Part shown: one piece after another, positions 1-7,053 of the stretch
Layout of the letters: the number at the start of each line of letters is the position of its first letter
How positions within the stretch are numbered: the stretch's first letter is position 1
Origin: an uncultured Muribaculaceae bacterium
GTDB taxonomy: Bacteria; Bacteroidota; Bacteroidia; Bacteroidales; Muribaculaceae
Reading direction: 5' to 3'
NCBI GenBank assembly: GCA_938039795.1
Contig: CALHWU010000065.1
Coordinates: 1-13,447, forward strand
Length of the DNA: 13,447 nt
Position numbers and translations under genes: made by a program
The notes under the pieces: model-generated
Databases searched by the model: none
What the model saw: the letters and a program-made list of their open reading frames with translations, nothing else
Told to the model about the DNA's origin: nothing

Positions 1-1340
1 AAGTCGGGCACTTCCACGGGGGCGCTGCCGTTGGCGATCGAGATCTCCGACAGGGGAGTCAGAGCGCACCACTCGGCCAGGTCGTATACGTCCATGTCGA
101 GGGGCAGGCCGTTGAGCAGGCAGTAGACGAGGCGGTAGTCCATGATGTAGTCCATGCCGCCGTGGCCGCCGACGGTCTTGGCCACTTCGCCTACCTCGCG
201 GATGATAGGATGGGTATACTGTGCTTCAAGAGCCGCCTGCTGCTCGGGCGAGATGGCGCCGTGAGCCGAGAGGTTCTGGTGATCGGGCACGGTAGCGGAG
301 TCAAGCTGTTCGGGCTCGAAGGCATACTGCGATACGGGATACTTGTTGGCAAATCCCTTGGTGCCGGTCAGCTGATACATGCGGCTGTAGGGACGCGGGT
401 TGACGACGTCGTGCTGTATCTGGATGGTCTTGCCGTTGGCCGTGCGTATCATTGTCATGGTGTGGTCGCCGTTGGCAAAAGTGTCGGGCGTCTCGCCGAA
501 CATTTTCTTCCATGCAGCCGGGCCGTTGACTGCCTTGGTGTCCATGGCCACGAGGGTGGTCATGCGGTCGCCGCGGTGTATGTCGAGCAGCTGGCATGCG
601 GGGCCTACGCCGTGGGTGGGATATACGTCGCCGCGACGCTCCTTGTTGAATTCAAGGCGCCAGTTGTTGGCGTATGCGGGCCAGAACTCGTCGAGATTGT
701 GGATGTAAGAGCCTTCGGTGTGGAGCACTTCGCCGAACAGACCCTGCTGGGCCATGTTGAGAGTGTTCATCTCGAAGAAGTCATACACGCAGTTCTCAAG
801 CATCATGCAGTGTTTGCGGGTTTTCTCCGAAGTGTTGATGAGATCCCAGATCTCTTCAAGAGTCGATGCGGCAGGCACCTCTATGGCGGTGTGCTTGCCC
901 TGTTCCATGGCATACTTTGCTATGGGAGTGTGGCGCTTCCAGTCGGTCACCACATATACCAGATCCACGTTGGGATCCTCGCAGAGCTGTTTCCACGACT
1001 CTTCCTCGCCGCCGTACGTGGCTACGGGGCCGTAGTTTTTGGCAGCATAGCGTGCCATAACTTTGTTGACGCGCGCGGTGTCGATGTCGCAGATAGCGGT
1101 TACGCGTGCTCCCGGCACGAACGTGAGACGGCTTGCAGCCGAAGAACCACGCATGCCCAGACCTACCACGCCGATGCGTACGGAGTCCATCGGCTCGGCG
1201 GCGAAGCCAAGCATGTCGGTCTGTCCGGCAGGACGCTCGGGAACATCAGTTACAATGGTTCGGTTGGTGTCGGCATTGCCACACGAAGCGAACAGAGCCA
1301 TCGCGCAGAGCGAGGCGGCCATAATACTCTTGAAGTTCAT
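1..1340 (-). CDS. GH109-like Gfo/Idh/MocA glycosidase lipoprotein, C-terminus cut by window edge
   Basis: 446 codons are visible from the ATG at 1340; no stop is reached, so the C-terminus lies outside the window. Residues 1-20 form a signal peptide ending in FASC, a lipobox-like site with Cys20, so the protein is probably an exported lipoprotein. A Rossmann NAD-binding motif, GVVGLGMRG, lies at residues 57-65, followed by CDID (84-87) and IEVP (153-156). Family-typical blocks are LENCVYDFFEMNTLNMAQQG (181-200), YPTHGVGP (240-247) and GGHGGMDYIMDYR (391-403). GH109 enzymes are NAD-dependent retaining glycosidases, first described as alpha-N-acetylgalactosaminidases; from memory, the Tyr and His of YPTH (here Y240, H243) belong to the active site in the Elizabethkingia enzyme. 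The family is certain, but substrate specificity is not readable here: other GH109 members act on other sugars. A TAACTTTG box lies about 70 nt upstream. A plain MocA-type dehydrogenase is the less likely alternative. Confidence 0.9.
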   Translation of the reverse strand, partial: MNFKSIMAASLCAMALFASCGNADTNRTIVTDVPERPAGQTDMLGFAAEPMDSVRIGVVGLGMRGSSAASRLTFVPGARVTAICDIDTARVNKVMARYAAKNYGPVATYGGEEESWKQLCEDPNVDLVYVVTDWKRHTPIAKYAMEQGKHTAIEVPAASTLEEIWDLINTSEKTRKHCMMLENCVYDFFEMNTLNMAQQGLFGEVLHTEGSYIHNLDEFWPAYANNWRLEFNKERRGDVYPTHGVGPACQLLDIHRGDRMTTLVAMDTKAVNGPAAWKKMFGETPDTFANGDHTMTMIRTANGKTIQIQHDVVNPRPYSRMYQLTGTKGFANKYPVSQYAFEPEQLDSATVPDHQNLSAHGAISPEQQAALEAQYTHPIIREVGEVAKTVGGHGGMDYIMDYRLVYCLLNGLPLDMDVYDLAEWCALTPLSEISIANGSAPVEVPD

Positions 1341-1412
1341 GTTTTGGATAATAATTGCTTTATTTTAAGGTTGTTGTGATTATTTGTCTGTGTCTTGGAA
1401 TGAATACTATCA

Positions 1413-1420
1413 CAAAGTTA
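1413..1420 (-). promoter_or_regulatory. Bacteroidetes -7 promoter box for the GH109 gene
   Basis: On the minus strand this reads TAACTTTG, a full match to the Bacteroidetes -7 consensus TAnnTTTG. It sits 72 nt upstream of the GH109 start codon in AT-rich DNA. No clear -33 TTTG is seen. The same octamer precedes surE, which supports it as a real element. The untranslated leader would be roughly 65 nt. Confidence 0.55.
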
Positions 1421-1455
1421 GCAATAATTTATTATCCGACAGTATTTTCGGGTAT

Positions 1456-1496
1456 AAAAAAGAGCGGAGCCGTCACGGTGGGTGTGGCAGCTCCGC
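1456..1496 (-). terminator. Intrinsic terminator after the Agp-like phosphatase gene
   Basis: Inverted repeat GCGGAGC (1464-1470) and GCTCCGC (1490-1496) with a 19-nt loop. On the minus strand the stem is followed by CTTTTTT (the A-run at 1456-1461 on the plus strand). It begins 20 nt after the phosphatase stop codon, so it should end that transcript before the GH109 promoter. Confidence 0.8.
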
Positions 1497-1516
1497 CTGA
1501 ATTGTCTGGAAATTTC

Positions 1517-2812
1517 TTACGGTATGGCGTCGTAGGCGCGGAGGGCCTGTTCGAAGCGGGCCTCTACGTCGGAGAGCAGATATAGGCCGTCGGCGTTGCG
1601 GGTCAGTCCTTCGAGCGACAGCGGATAGATGACCGGCGGATTGTCGAGGTCGATGAGCTGCAGATTGCGCAGCTGGTCAAGGCTGGGATAAACGATGTTG
1701 ATGTCGGCATAGGTCTTGCCGTCGGCTCCCTCGAACTTCTCCACGACGATTTTCGAGCCTATCGGGGTCTTCTTTTCAATGGCCTGCGGCAGCTCGTAGG
1801 GTTCCACTCCCAGGGCGGTAGCCACCGACGACAGGTTGCTGTCGTGGCCTACGAGGAATGTGAAGCGGCGGTCGGGCGAACGCAGTTCGTCGTACATGTA
1901 CTGTATGAGAGGGCGGGCCACGTTGACGGCCACGATGGGAGCCGTGAAAAGGGCGTCCTGATATACGTCCTTGATATGGGCGAGGCGTTCCCAGTCGGCG
2001 CGCGTCAGCTTATGGCCGAAAGCGGCTTTGAGGGTGTCGGGCTCCTCATAATACTGGAGGATGAATGCGTCGCTCGCACCGTTGAGCGTCTTAAGCGCCG
2101 ATCCCGCCTTTAGACCCGGCTCCTTGAACTGCTCGAAGACAAACTCCGTGTCGTAGTTGTCGAGAGCTTTCAGTTTGGGATCTGATTCATTGGCCATCGG
2201 CGACTGGTCGACGTCGAGCACGTCGATGATCAGGTCGTAGTCGGGTTTAAGCTGTTCGCTGAGTCCGCGGATCCCCTTCTTGCCGCCCTGCTGTGCGATC
2301 TGCTCCATGGCTATCTCCACGAACTTTGGCGATACCTTGGTGAGCTGCGGGTTGAAGAGCGGATCCATTTTCGAGGGTACGTAGCGGTGGTTGACTTCGA
2401 TGCCGCCCACAGGCATGAATCCTGACGTGAAATACTGCGCCGTGGCTATACAGCGCTGCATGGAGTTGGCCTGGACATTGACGTCGTCGGCCGACGGCTG
2501 ATGGTTTTCGGGGAAAAGACCGGCATCCTCGGCCCACTTGCGGAAATACTGGCCCATCATTGTCTCTACGGCGCCTCCGCGGAGTGTAAGCTCGCTTTTT
2601 GGAGCCGACCAGACAGTCCACTGATGCGGGGTCATTCGGCCGAGGTCGCTCTTTGAGTCGGAGAGCGGCGAGCGGATGTTGTGACGGCTCAGCACGACGG
2701 CTTCCTTGAGCTGGTATTTCTGTTTGAATTCTGGTGAACGCTGCCGCTGTGCGCCGGCAGCGAGCGGGAGCGAGAGGAGGATGGCTGCTAAACCCGCGTT
2801 GAAGAGTTTCAT
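1517..2812 (-). CDS. agp: Agp-like periplasmic glucose-1-phosphatase (histidine acid phosphatase)
   Basis: 431 residues starting at the ATG at 2812, which gives a clean signal peptide (MKLFNAGLAAILLSLPLAAGAQ). The reading frame stays open 42 codons further upstream, but that extension has no signal-like start and crosses the promoter region. Catalytic motif RHNIRSP is at 43-49 (His44 is the phospho-acceptor) and GHDSN at 322-326 carries the HD proton donor. The RHN variant, in place of the phytase-type RHG, is what E. coli Agp has. Further blocks recalled from Agp also match: ANSMQRCIATAQYF (115-128), MDPLFNP (149-155), DAFILQYYE (248-256), YQDALFT (284-290) and KTPIGSKIV (348-356). Such enzymes release phosphate from glucose-1-phosphate, and weakly from phytate, in the periplasm. 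The gene is divergent from a phosphate-porin-like gene, which suggests phosphate scavenging. The true substrate is inferred. Confidence 0.9.
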   Translation of the reverse strand: MKLFNAGLAAILLSLPLAAGAQRQRSPEFKQKYQLKEAVVLSRHNIRSPLSDSKSDLGRMTPHQWTVWSAPKSELTLRGGAVETMMGQYFRKWAEDAGLFPENHQPSADDVNVQANSMQRCIATAQYFTSGFMPVGGIEVNHRYVPSKMDPLFNPQLTKVSPKFVEIAMEQIAQQGGKKGIRGLSEQLKPDYDLIIDVLDVDQSPMANESDPKLKALDNYDTEFVFEQFKEPGLKAGSALKTLNGASDAFILQYYEEPDTLKAAFGHKLTRADWERLAHIKDVYQDALFTAPIVAVNVARPLIQYMYDELRSPDRRFTFLVGHDSNLSSVATALGVEPYELPQAIEKKTPIGSKIVVEKFEGADGKTYADINIVYPSLDQLRNLQLIDLDNPPVIYPLSLEGLTRNADGLYLLSDVEARFEQALRAYDAIP

Positions 2813-2880
2813 GAGATTTTGGTATTGTGAATAAGTGAATGGTAGTCGATTCATAAATACTAACAATATGAACAATAAAA

Positions 2881-2912
2881 TGTTTTTGCTTGTTAAACTT
2901 TTATTAAATTTG
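2881..2912 (+). promoter_or_regulatory. Promoter of the porin gene with a Pho-box-like tandem repeat
   Basis: TTTG at 2885-2888 and TAAATTTG at 2905-2912 match the Bacteroidetes -33/-7 elements with a 16-nt spacer, slightly short. Between and across them lie two copies of a 7-mer, TGTTAAA (2891-2897) and TATTAAA (2902-2908), repeated with an 11-bp period. That is the spacing of PhoB-type direct repeats in other phyla. The promoter call is reasonable; the Pho-box reading is speculative and rests on the neighbouring genes. Predicted transcription start is near 2919, giving a leader of about 40 nt. Confidence 0.5.
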
Positions 2913-2958
2913 CAACCTCTAACCAGAAGCACAATCATTTTTGACCATATTAGTGAAA

Positions 2959-4134
2959 ATGAACAGAATCGTTAAGATGATGACTGTCATGGCTGTGTTC
3001 GCCATGCCGGCTTTTCAGGCAGCTGCCTCCGACGATGAGCCCAAACTGACAGTGAAACCCACCGGAAGAGTGCTGATGGACGGCGCGGTATATCTCCCCG
3101 ACGGCGACGGCCTCGCCGACGGAGCCGCCCTCCCCGACATCCGTATGGGTGTCAAGGCATCTTATGGCAAATGGTCAGGCAAAATAGATGCGGGATACTC
3201 CTTCAATAAGTTGAGCATGAAGGATGTCTATATCCAGTATTCGTTTGATTCGTCCAACTATCTGCGCGCCGGTTACTTCGTGCATCAGTTCGGTCTCAAC
3301 GCCGCCACTTCATCGTCGATGAAGCCACAGATGGAAGCCGCCACAACCGACACCTATTTCAACGCTACCGGGCGTAACATAGGCGTGGAGTATGTTCATG
3401 ACCGCGGTCAGGCATTTCTGAGTTTTTCGGGAATAGTCGCCGGTACGTCGATGACCTCTCCTTCCAACGATCAGGAAAAGGTCAGTGTGGGAGCTCTCAA
3501 CCGCGCCGTATGGCGCCCCTTCCACGAGACCGGCCGCGTGGCACAGGTGGGCATTTCGCTCTGGTATCAGTCGGCGCTTCATAAGAAGGATGTCAACGAC
3601 GAAGGCGAGACGGTGGCCTCGCCCGGATATTTCAACTGGTCGGCCGGATTCCCCACGCGCGTCAGCAAGGAAGGGATGCTCGGAGCTGACGTGACGTATG
3701 CCAAGGGTGTCTTCAAGCTCTCGCCTGAATGGCTGCTTATGAAGGGACGAATCGCCTGCGAGGGCCAGTACTACTTCATGAATGTGGCCCGTCGCTCAGG
3801 CTATGAATCTTATCGTGCCCAGGGTGTATACGGACTGCTCCGCGGCATACTCATCGGTTCGGACTACGGATATTCACATGGCGACGCCGGACTCGCCACT
3901 CCGGGCAAAGGCACTCTTGAAATGGTGCTCGGCTACAACTATACCGACGGCAACCAGGGCCGCAGCGGCATCCACGGCGGTATCTCCAACGACGCCTCGA
4001 TGACACTCAACTACTATTTCAACAAATACGTCATAGGCCGTGTGCGCTACAGCTATACCGACGTGCGCTCATCCGACGTGCAGCATCGCCGCCACGTCAA
4101 TACCATACAGGCCCGTCTTCAGATCCTCTTCTGA
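2959..4134 (+). CDS. Phosphate-selective porin O/P-like outer membrane beta-barrel
   Basis: 391 residues from the ATG at 2959. A TTG six codons upstream (2941) is possible but would spoil the signal peptide. Residues 1-23 (MNRIVKMMTVMAVFAMPAFQAAA) are a Sec signal. The mature protein opens with a short strand (KLTVKPTGRVLMDGAVYLPD) and continues as alternating amphipathic strands rich in Tyr, Phe and Gly, such as KASYGKWSGKIDAGYSF, DVYIQYSF and NYLRAGYFVHQFGL. It ends in the barrel-like ARLQILF with a terminal Phe. This architecture fits the OprO/OprP family of Bacteroidetes porins, which pass phosphate or other anions; selectivity cannot be read from sequence. It is divergent from the Agp-like phosphatase, so enzyme and pore could release and import phosphate together. 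A strong terminator follows 53 nt after the stop. Confidence 0.8.
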   Translation: MNRIVKMMTVMAVFAMPAFQAAASDDEPKLTVKPTGRVLMDGAVYLPDGDGLADGAALPDIRMGVKASYGKWSGKIDAGYSFNKLSMKDVYIQYSFDSSNYLRAGYFVHQFGLNAATSSSMKPQMEAATTDTYFNATGRNIGVEYVHDRGQAFLSFSGIVAGTSMTSPSNDQEKVSVGALNRAVWRPFHETGRVAQVGISLWYQSALHKKDVNDEGETVASPGYFNWSAGFPTRVSKEGMLGADVTYAKGVFKLSPEWLLMKGRIACEGQYYFMNVARRSGYESYRAQGVYGLLRGILIGSDYGYSHGDAGLATPGKGTLEMVLGYNYTDGNQGRSGIHGGISNDASMTLNYYFNKYVIGRVRYSYTDVRSSDVQHRRHVNTIQARLQILF

Positions 4135-4187
4135 TCAGGGACTAAACAACAAATTTCATCTTCTTAGTTTAAGTAATTATATTGAGA

Positions 4188-4224
4188 AGGCGTGCCGCGA
4201 TGTGAATCGCGGCACGCCTGTTTT
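4188..4224 (+). terminator. Strong intrinsic terminator after the porin gene
   Basis: A perfect 14-bp inverted repeat: AGGCGTGCCGCGAT (4188-4201), loop GTGA, ATCGCGGCACGCCT (4206-4219). It is followed by GTTTT on the plus strand. On the minus strand it is followed by TCTCAATAT, so it acts chiefly in the porin direction. Confidence 0.85.
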
Positions 4225-4248
4225 ACATAGCTTAAATAAATTTCTGAC

Positions 4249-4267
4249 GGTGCTTTGTAAAAGCACC
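4249..4267 (-). terminator. Possible terminator after the Crp/Fnr-type gene
   Basis: GGTGCTTT (4249-4256), a 3-nt loop, then AAAGCACC (4260-4267): an 8-bp hairpin 14 nt beyond the stop of the minus-strand regulator gene. The tract after it on the minus strand (GTCAGAAATTTATTT) is only partly U-rich, so termination strength is uncertain. The 14-bp porin hairpin further on could back it up. Confidence 0.45.
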
Positions 4268-4281
4268 GGGCCGTGTGAGGC

Positions 4282-4968
4282 TTATTCGCTGTCGGTCGAG
4301 AGCATCCCGAGGAGCGTGCGGCGCGACTTCACGCGGATCTCGTGCTGGTCGTATTCTATAATGCCGCGCTCGCGCATCGACTCCAGAGTGGAGATGAACG
4401 ATGTGCGCTGCACTCCGAAGAGCGAATACAGATCGCGCTGGCGGCCGACCAGCTTCACGTCGGTGCCTCCGCGCTGCGTCAGCGCTATGATCCAGAAGGC
4501 TATGCGCTCCTCAAGCGAGCCGGCGGCCACGGCCAGTACTCCGTCGATCGCTTTCTGCGCGTTGACCGACAGTGTGTTGAGGAAGTTGAAAAGAAACACC
4601 TTGTCGGCGTTGAGGATATCTACATAATCTGTCTTGGCGATCTGCATGATCCCGGCCGGCTCAAGCGCCACGACTTCGGCCGGATAGCTCGTGTTGCGCC
4701 CGAAAAGAAATTCCGGCGCTATCACATTTGGAGCCTGGAGGGTCTGGGATACCTGAAACCGGCCGTTCGGGCTGGTGATCGTTGATCTCACCGCGCCTGA
4801 TATGACGAACTTGATATGGGTGCATGCCTCTCCGGGTTCAATCACCTTCTCGCCTTCGAGATATTTCAGGAAATGGAAAGGCGCGCGTCCCACCACCTCG
4901 CTGATGCGTTCGCGGCTGACACCGTTGAAGAGCGGCAGCCCCATCAATATTTCATACATGCTGTCCAT
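4282..4968 (-). CDS. Crp/Fnr-family transcriptional regulator
   Basis: 228 residues from the ATG at 4968; a second Met three codons in is an alternative start. An N-terminal cyclic-nucleotide-binding-like beta-roll spans about residues 10-120 (GEKVIEPGEACTHIKFVISG at 39-58), then a dimerisation helix (about 122-165) and a C-terminal winged helix-turn-helix (GRQRDLYSLFGVQRTSFIST at 175-194). The phosphate-cassette region keeps PNVIAPEFLFG (80-90) but lacks the full RxS cAMP-binding pattern. There is no N-terminal cysteine cluster, so it is neither a classic CRP nor an Fe-S FNR; the effector is unknown. The stop of surE lies 36 nt upstream on the same strand with no promoter box between, so the two are probably cotranscribed. 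Target genes cannot be inferred from the window. Confidence 0.88.
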   Translation of the reverse strand: MDSMYEILMGLPLFNGVSRERISEVVGRAPFHFLKYLEGEKVIEPGEACTHIKFVISGAVRSTITSPNGRFQVSQTLQAPNVIAPEFLFGRNTSYPAEVVALEPAGIMQIAKTDYVDILNADKVFLFNFLNTLSVNAQKAIDGVLAVAAGSLEERIAFWIIALTQRGGTDVKLVGRQRDLYSLFGVQRTSFISTLESMRERGIIEYDQHEIRVKSRRTLLGMLSTDSE

Positions 4969-5004
4969 ATGTCAGGTCTTTTGTAAGTAAACGCCCGGAG
5001 ACGA

Positions 5005-5769
5005 TTAAAGTTCTGAAATACAATGTAAATCTTTGATCGGAGCTGTCATGTCGACGCATGTCGGCACGACTGTCACGTAGCCGCGGCCGAGCCAGTAGTT
5101 GTCGGTAGTGTCGTCATCGGGATCGCGGTCCACGTATCGGCCCGTCAGCCGATAGGCTGTGCGTCCGTCGGTGTCGGTCATCGGAGAGTATTCGTCGGTC
5201 CAGTAGCCTTGCGAAGCCCTCACCACTTTCATCCCCTTTGGGACGCACCCGGCGGGAATGTTGACATTGAGGCATACCCCCGAAGGAAGCCCCGATGAGG
5301 CCACTCCGCGCGCTATCTCGTCGACGAAACGGGTGCAACCGCTGAAATCGGCGTCATGATTATGGTCGAGCAGAGAGAACCCTACCGACGGGATGCCGAG
5401 CGTGCATCCTTCGAGCACGGCACCCATGGTGCCGGAATAAAGCACCGAGTTGCCTGAGTTGGAGCCGTGGTTGATGCCCGACAGGATCATGTCGGGCCGG
5501 CGATCCTTGAAAAGCGCGTGCAGGGCAAGTTTTACGCAGTCGACCGGAGTGCCGTTGACCGACCATACTGTAGCGCGACCGATGTCGGGGCGGCGCGTCA
5601 GATGCAGGGGAGCGTCGACCGTGATGGCCGACGACTGTCCGGAGCGGGGGCCGTCGGGAGCCGCCACCACCACTTCGGCCCATCGGCCTGCGCATTCGGC
5701 AAGATGTCTTATTCCGGGGGCCTCGAAGCCGTCGTCGTTTGTAATGAGTATTAATGTTGGCTGATCCAT
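5005..5769 (-). CDS. surE: 5'/3'-nucleotidase SurE
   Basis: 254 residues, the usual SurE length, starting at the ATG at 5769. The metal-site signatures are present: NDDG at 11-14 (Asp12, Asp13), PRSGQSSA at 41-48 (Ser43) and SGINHGSNSGNSVLYSGT at 97-114 (Asn100). SurE is a divalent-metal-dependent cytosolic phosphatase that removes phosphate from nucleoside 5'- or 3'-monophosphates and, in some species, short polyphosphate. It was first linked to stress and stationary-phase survival. It is the first gene of a probable two-gene unit with the downstream Crp/Fnr-type regulator, and divergent from the DUF4293 gene. I see no missing catalytic residue. Confidence 0.95.
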   Translation of the reverse strand: MDQPTLILITNDDGFEAPGIRHLAECAGRWAEVVVAAPDGPRSGQSSAITVDAPLHLTRRPDIGRATVWSVNGTPVDCVKLALHALFKDRRPDMILSGINHGSNSGNSVLYSGTMGAVLEGCTLGIPSVGFSLLDHNHDADFSGCTRFVDEIARGVASSGLPSGVCLNVNIPAGCVPKGMKVVRASQGYWTDEYSPMTDTDGRTAYRLTGRYVDRDPDDDTTDNYWLGRGYVTVVPTCVDMTAPIKDLHCISEL

Positions 5770-5789
5770 TTATTTTACTTGAAGTTTCA

Positions 5790-5797
5790 CAAAGTTA
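5790..5797 (-). promoter_or_regulatory. -7 promoter box for surE and the regulator gene
   Basis: On the minus strand this reads TAACTTTG (consensus TAnnTTTG), 20 nt upstream of the surE start codon, which implies a very short leader. It is preceded by ATATTTTG, as is the box of the SGNH-fucosidase operon. No convincing -33 TTTG is seen. Confidence 0.5.
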
Positions 5798-5819
5798 CAA
5801 AATATCCGCCGATTTTCTT

Positions 5820-5827
5820 TAATTTTG
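5820..5827 (+). promoter_or_regulatory. -7 promoter box for the DUF4293 gene
   Basis: TAATTTTG matches TAnnTTTG on the plus strand, 58 nt before the DUF4293 start codon. It faces away from the surE box, so the 116-nt intergenic region 5770-5885 appears to hold two divergent promoters. The -33 element is not obvious. Confidence 0.45.
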
Positions 5828-5885
5828 TCCTTGGTTTGGCTTTCAGGCCATCTTAGTGCAGACTGACAATTTAACGACCTGATCT

Positions 5886-6290
5886 ATGATACAACGCGTT
5901 CAGACTCTTTATCTACTCGCCGCCATAGTGTTTCTGGTGGTGTTCTGTTTAGTGCCGTTCGGATATTCGCTTACGGCACCGACTTCCGAGTGCATGATGG
6001 CTTTCGGGAGCATCTACGTCATCCTGCCGGCCGTCATCTCCGCCTTGCTGAGCCTCGTGGCGATATTTCTTTATCGAAGGCTCGACAGCCAGATGAGCGC
6101 GGTCATTGTGGCGATGGTGTTCGCGGTGGTCACTTCATGCGCCGGGCTGGTCACGGTGTATTCCACCGAAGGGGCGTCGCTCGGCTGGGGGCTCGCACTG
6201 CCGCTGATCGCCGCCGTGGCGCTGATCGCCGCCTGGCGCGGCATAAAGGCCGACAGGAGCCTTCTGCGGTCATACGACCGTCTGCGCTGA
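5886..6290 (+). CDS. DUF4293-family integral membrane protein
   Basis: 134 residues opening MIQRVQTLYLLAA, the hallmark of the DUF4293 family of Bacteroidetes. Four hydrophobic helices are apparent at about residues 8-29, 41-63, 70-92 and 98-117, with short loops and a basic C-terminal tail (RGIKADRSLLRSYDRLR) that is probably cytoplasmic. No catalytic motif is visible and the family function is unknown. It is transcribed alone, divergent from surE and convergent with recO, with a 34-nt gap to the recO stop and no clear terminator in that gap. Confidence 0.85.
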   Translation: MIQRVQTLYLLAAIVFLVVFCLVPFGYSLTAPTSECMMAFGSIYVILPAVISALLSLVAIFLYRRLDSQMSAVIVAMVFAVVTSCAGLVTVYSTEGASLGWGLALPLIAAVALIAAWRGIKADRSLLRSYDRLR

Positions 6291-6324
6291 GTCCGCACCG
6301 CTCTCTGCCGCAGATCCCCTCATC

Positions 6325-7047
6325 CTACAGCGCCCGGAGTATTTCGAGGGAGTGAAGTCCGTCGAGCCTTGTGTGGTGGAGCGAATAGAAGCGGAGCATC
6401 TGGTCGAGCACGTCGTTGCGCGCCCGGCGGTCGAGCCTGTAGAGATGCATGTTGGCGTAGGTCATGCGGCATAAGGCTGCCGCCACTCTCGCGTCGTCGC
6501 TTCCGATCCATTGGGCATGGAGCGGGGCGCTGCGGCGCCAGATGCCGTCGGCCATGTCGAAAACCATTCCGGGGCGGTAGGCCGAGGCGTCGGGCTCGAT
6601 GCCGAGACATACAGCCAGGCCTCGCAGGAAGGCAAGATGAAAATTTGAGGCGCGGCCGGCAGGAAGTTCGTCGAGCACGGCCACGGACTGCGCCACGAAG
6701 TCGAATGTCGGCGCGTCGGGCTGTCCGCTGCGAAGCACCAGGCCGAGCACTTCCGCCAGAAACATCGCCAGAGTCTGTTTGACAGGTGAAGCCATAAGTC
6801 CCTGAAGCGGACGCATGGCGCGCAACGACACGATGCGGCTCACCTCCCGTCCCGGCACGATGTCGGCCACGCATTCCACTACCGACATCGGCTGCAGCAG
6901 CGCCCTCCGCCGGCTCGCCTCCCGCCCTTTTCCCCCCTTGAGAAGAAACGACATGAAGCCTCGGCTCCGGGTATAGGCCGAGAGTATCGAGCGGTCGTCG
7001 GCATATGCCACGCTCCGCAGAGCTATCATCTGAAGGGTGTCGAGCAT
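6325..7047 (-). CDS. recO: DNA repair protein RecO
   Basis: 240 residues, a usual length for RecO. The N-terminus (MLDTLQMIALRSVAYADDRSI) fits the beta-barrel OB domain start seen across the family. A glycine/basic segment, LLKGGKGREASRRRALLQPM (35-54), is a likely single-strand DNA contact. The rest is the helical C-terminal domain ending LDGLHSLEILRAL, typical of Bacteroidetes members. RecO works with RecR to displace SSB and load RecA in gap repair. The start codon lies 6 nt after the stop of the HAD phosphatase gene, so the two are almost certainly cotranscribed. The protein is unusually rich in Arg and Ala, in line with the GC-rich codons here. It converges with the DUF4293 gene. Confidence 0.92.
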   Translation of the reverse strand: MLDTLQMIALRSVAYADDRSILSAYTRSRGFMSFLLKGGKGREASRRRALLQPMSVVECVADIVPGREVSRIVSLRAMRPLQGLMASPVKQTLAMFLAEVLGLVLRSGQPDAPTFDFVAQSVAVLDELPAGRASNFHLAFLRGLAVCLGIEPDASAYRPGMVFDMADGIWRRSAPLHAQWIGSDDARVAAALCRMTYANMHLYRLDRRARNDVLDQMLRFYSLHHTRLDGLHSLEILRAL

Positions 7048-7053
7048 AGGGTG

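Noticed and set aside
162..1379. A 405-codon open frame on the plus strand
   Set aside because: It lies antisense to the GH109 gene, whose motifs are unmistakable. GC-rich codons leave long stop-free shadows on the other strand.
2813..2938. N-terminal extension of the phosphatase by 42 codons
   Set aside because: The internal ATG at 2812 begins a standard signal peptide; the extension covers AT-rich intergenic DNA including the porin promoter.
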